Source: Alphaproteobacteria bacterium
GTDB taxonomy: Bacteria > Pseudomonadota > Alphaproteobacteria > Paracaedibacterales > CAIULA01
Assembly (NCBI GenBank): GCA_019749935.1
Contig: JAIEPD010000032.1
Coordinates: 1-33,393, forward strand
Length of the DNA stretch: 33,393 bases
Reading direction: 5' to 3'
This document shows, piece by piece, positions 31,036 through 33,393 of the stretch. A program made the translations under genes and the position numbers. The notes below the pieces were generated by a model that was given only the letters and a program-made list of their open reading frames with translations, was not told the DNA's origin and made no database searches. Each line of letters starts with the position of its first letter. Position 1 is the stretch's first letter.

Positions 31036-31926
31036 TTATCTAAAACTTAAGTAAAATGAACTCATGCATCGTTTTATATTTTCTTCTTTTGGGAAACTCG
31101 ATGGATCATTTCCCCAGGTACTTTTCCATTTTTCTAATAAACTTTGATCATTAGATAATTCATCAAGACTCTGAGTTGTTAAATAATAAGATGGATTCGA
31201 AGAAGATGGAGACGAGGTTAAATCCATATTCCAAGATCCTTTATTCCAAAATATTCCAATTGGAATTTCAGATCTCCAAAGTCCACTATTAATCAAGTAT
31301 TTAAAATATTGAGCTGTGGTTTCAGGTGAGTTCTCTACAATGAAACGAGGAACTATCCATATTTCCATTTTAGTTACATTATCAGCTTTCTTTTCTTTTC
31401 GGTAACCTGTTTCAATGCTTATGTACTTTCCTGCATCTCCATAACGAGATAAATCAAATGTTCCTTCTAATGGGTTTAATAAATCTGAGAAAGGTATTTC
31501 TATCCTTCCTACATCGTTATCTGGATTTGGTTTATAGATCAATTTTCCTCTTTTAAGTTTTTCATAACCTGCAGGCATTTTTTGAAATGCTTGGAGAGAA
31601 GTTCTGTCTTGAGTGCTTGAATCAACAGGAGAAGTGGGTTGAGAGGTAACAGGAGTCGAATAGGTTGAGTTTGTCCCTGTATTTTTATTATCATCAGGAT
31701 CTTCGCTTGAACAACAAAAAACAGGACAGCAAGGTTTAAAACAAAGCCGTGTTTGTATAAAACACTCTCTTATTGTCCCGGGGCACTCAAGACTACCAAT
31801 CTGACAGCTACAACCAGAACAGCTACCATAGGTTTGATTAGAAAATCCAATAGCAATGATTATTAAAACTAAATCATAAAAAAACTTAATTTTAATGAAT
31901 GGATGTAAAAAATATCTAGTACACAT
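31036..31926 (-). CDS. Secreted protein B: Cys-rich N-terminus, shared C-terminal domain
   Basis: This 296-residue protein begins with a hydrophobic export segment (FYDLVLIIIAIGF, about 16-28) with a likely cleavage near TYGS. A cysteine-rich stretch follows at about 35-73 (SCSGCSCQIG, RLCFKPCCPVFCC), then a Ser/Thr/Pro linker (80-107), then the domain shared with the next gene at about 127-235: GKLIYK, RIEIPFSDL, LEGTFDLSRYG, KMEIWIVPRFIV and IGIFWNKGSWN. The pair probably arose by duplication with exchange of N-terminal modules. No family recognised. The ribosome site before this ATG is weak, so the exact start is uncertain. Confidence 0.65.
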   Translation of the reverse strand: MCTRYFLHPFIKIKFFYDLVLIIIAIGFSNQTYGSCSGCSCQIGSLECPGTIRECFIQTRLCFKPCCPVFCCSSEDPDDNKNTGTNSTYSTPVTSQPTSPVDSSTQDRTSLQAFQKMPAGYEKLKRGKLIYKPNPDNDVGRIEIPFSDLLNPLEGTFDLSRYGDAGKYISIETGYRKEKKADNVTKMEIWIVPRFIVENSPETTAQYFKYLINSGLWRSEIPIGIFWNKGSWNMDLTSSPSSSNPSYYLTTQSLDELSNDQSLLEKWKSTWGNDPSSFPKEENIKRCMSSFYLSFR

Positions 31927-32448
31927 AGGAGTATGCCTAGTAAAATTAACTATGATATTAATTATTCATTTCTAATAAAAAGCAAGTTGAAAAATCAAAA
32001 TATTTATACCTGCGATCTCTCAATGTAATAATAGGAGAAAAATATTAGCCATTTTGGAGATCTCCCAGGGACTCATCTAAATCAAAACGAATACTTTGGA
32101 AGCCATACAACCGGAAGATTAAAAGCTGTTATAGGGAGGAAAGGAGAGAAAATTTTCTTATTACTTTCTTGCTTTATAAAGTTTAGCCATCATCGTCTCC
32201 TTTTTTAAGAGGTTTTTTAGTCCTAGGGATACCTACTGATTTTCCTGATTTTGTTTTAAATAGACTTGGAAATTTTACGGGAAAAGCTAATCTATCAAGG
32301 GCAGGTGGGTTTTTTTATTTGCTTCATACCCTTATCTTTTCTGCTGAGAAAAAGCCAGGACTTGGTATGCTATTAAAGAGGCTTCTTTTTTTCTAAGTTT
32401 TATAAAAGTGATAGCAAGTCCTGTTAGTTCTAAGTACTGAAATAGGCT
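31927..32448. other. Intergenic region with an imperfect hairpin, no clear gene
   Basis: No convincing reading frame is seen in these 522 bases. AGGACTT (32357-32363) and GCTAT pair with ATAGC-AAGTCCT (32411-32422), with a 5-base bulge and a loop of about 35 bases containing T-runs. It lies just downstream of the mucR-like gene and may end its transcript. Confidence 0.4.
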
Positions 32449-32880
32449 TTATGCAGCTTTCAGTTTTTTTCGTCTGCCACTTAATCCAAGTCCTGAAGTC
32501 TTGGCAATTTCACTGCGGCGTTTAGCATAAGCAGGGGAAACGGTTGGATAACTTTCAGGAAGACCCCATCTCTTTTTATATTCTGCAATACTCATATTAT
32601 ACACAGTCTTTAAATGACGTTTGAGCATTTGTAACTTTTTACCATCCTCTAAGCACACAATGTACTCATCAGTGACTGATTCTGAGATAGAAACAGCAGG
32701 TTTTAAGGGGCTATTGTGCCTAAGGCTTCTGGGATTATGGCTTGCCTCAGATAACATCTGGTGAATTTGCGCAATAATGGAGGGTATGCTTTCTAGTTCC
32801 ACTGTATGATTTGAGACATAAGCGGACACTAAATCGGTCGTTAATTTAAATAATTGAGGGTCTTTAATAGTTTCAGTCAT
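32449..32880 (-). CDS. Ros/MucR-family transcriptional regulator
   Basis: This 143-residue protein carries the Ros/MucR DNA-binding domain: YIVCLEDGKKLQMLKRHL, then YNMSIAEYKKRWGLP and YPTVSPAYAKRRSEIAKTSG. MucR proteins are nucleoid-associated regulators in alphaproteobacteria that bind AT-rich targets. The zinc site is reduced: C76 and H89 remain, but the second cysteine of Ros is D79 and the Ros histidine pair is V93/Y94. Some Ros homologues in Mesorhizobium are known to fold with altered or no zinc ligands, so it may still be functional. Its location beside a conjugative element suggests control of it, which is inference. Confidence 0.88.
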   Translation of the reverse strand: MTETIKDPQLFKLTTDLVSAYVSNHTVELESIPSIIAQIHQMLSEASHNPRSLRHNSPLKPAVSISESVTDEYIVCLEDGKKLQMLKRHLKTVYNMSIAEYKKRWGLPESYPTVSPAYAKRRSEIAKTSGLGLSGRRKKLKAA

Positions 32881-33045
32881 TAAACTTTATCCACACATAA
32901 ACAATAGATTGAAAAATATTAACATATTTAAATTATATATAAAGCTATTTTACTTGAAAACATCAGAAAGTTTTCAAACGAATGACCTTAATAATTTACA
33001 TAAATGAGATCTTGTTGGCGATTATGCTCTTTAAAAGAAAAGTAG

Positions 33046-33393
33046 CTAAACTCCTCTAACTCTTATAGTCCCATCTCTTGATAAGAAAATTTGAATGTCC
33101 CCATTTGTTTTAGTGGTATACAGAGGGAGGGTTGTGCTCATGACCAACCATTCAATCCCGTTGCTTTCCCGTATGACTATTTCAGAGCCTTCTTCGAGAC
33201 AAAAATGTTCTTTTAGACCGGGAGAGTCTTTAATAAGTGCACCGATTGGATCTCCGCATTGTATAAAGTGAGGAGGGACTCGATGCCCTTTTGCTTTTAA
33301 AAGGGAAGCCATTAAGTAAAGTACACTGAAGCGAGGGTGAATGAAATCTCCACCTCTTTCACCAGCGCTAATAATAATCCCTTGAGCATCATT
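33046..33393 (-). CDS. Hypothetical protein, 5' end cut by the window edge
   Basis: The frame is open from the right edge to TAG at 33048-33046, so at least 115 residues are encoded. An internal ATG at 33312 would give 88 residues, but the upstream part reads like protein (IIISAGERGGDFIHPRFSVL), so the true start is probably outside the window. Visible features are an amphipathic mixed alpha/beta pattern with EEGSEIVIRES and a C-terminal strand pair (GDIQIFLSRDGTIRVRGV). I do not recognise a family. No signal peptide or membrane segment is seen in the visible part. Confidence 0.55.
   Translation of the reverse strand, partial: NDAQGIIISAGERGGDFIHPRFSVLYLMASLLKAKGHRVPPHFIQCGDPIGALIKDSPGLKEHFCLEEGSEIVIRESNGIEWLVMSTTLPLYTTKTNGDIQIFLSRDGTIRVRGV

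Noticed and set aside
1-33393. CRISPR arrays, tRNA or rRNA genes, intact transposases
   Set aside because: No regularly spaced repeats, no tRNA-like cloverleaf or rRNA segment, and no transposase-like protein was noticed on either strand; a computed search (tRNA and repeat finders) would be decisive.

Overview
This window looks like part of an integrated or plasmid-borne conjugative element from an AT-rich intracellular alphaproteobacterium, most likely Rickettsiales or Holosporales. That placement rests on three things seen here: low GC with short overlapping genes, a Ros/MucR-type regulator, and the pairing of an F-type (TraL-TraG) mating apparatus with a Ti-type (MobQ) TraA relaxase plus small Ti-type TraC/TraD-like proteins. 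This pairing is the one known from the 'Rickettsiales amplified genetic element' (RAGE) family. The species assignment is inference.

Left flank (1-5.4 kb). The tail of an excisionase-like helix-turn-helix protein runs in from the left edge. It is followed by a complete AbiEi/AbiEii (type IV) toxin-antitoxin pair on the minus strand, with a 19-bp palindrome just upstream of the antitoxin start. Next comes a large gene of unknown function split by a frameshift, then a small minus-strand protein that may be a winged-helix protein. A leader region of about 490 bp follows, with two hairpins and a direct repeat.

Main plus-strand tra operon (5.4-22.6 kb). A 36-codon leader ORF and a degenerate HigB-like protein precede a pilin candidate. 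Then come traL, traE, traK, traB, traV, traC, trbI, traW, traU, trbC, traN, traF, traH and traG, in nearly canonical F-plasmid order. Most neighbours overlap or lie within a few bases of each other. Together they would build the pilus and the membrane-spanning secretion channel: TraA/L/E pilus base; TraK/B/V core; TraC ATPase; TraW/U/TrbC/F/H/TrbI pilus assembly; TraN/TraG mating-pair stabilisation.

DNA-processing end (22.6-29.7 kb). A four-helix membrane protein of unknown function lies antisense between traG and traD. The coupling ATPase TraD (plus strand) and the relaxase-helicase TraA (minus strand) converge and overlap at their 3' ends by 161 bp. Upstream of the relaxase is a candidate oriT (inverted repeat followed by a nick-like site) and a good sigma-70 promoter driving the divergent Ti-type traC/traD-like pair.

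Right flank (29.7-33.4 kb). Two minus-strand secreted proteins share a C-terminal domain I do not recognise but have different N-terminal modules (coiled coil versus cysteine-rich). They are followed by a MucR-type regulator and a 5'-truncated hypothetical gene at the right edge. No rRNA, tRNA, CRISPR array or intact insertion sequence was seen.
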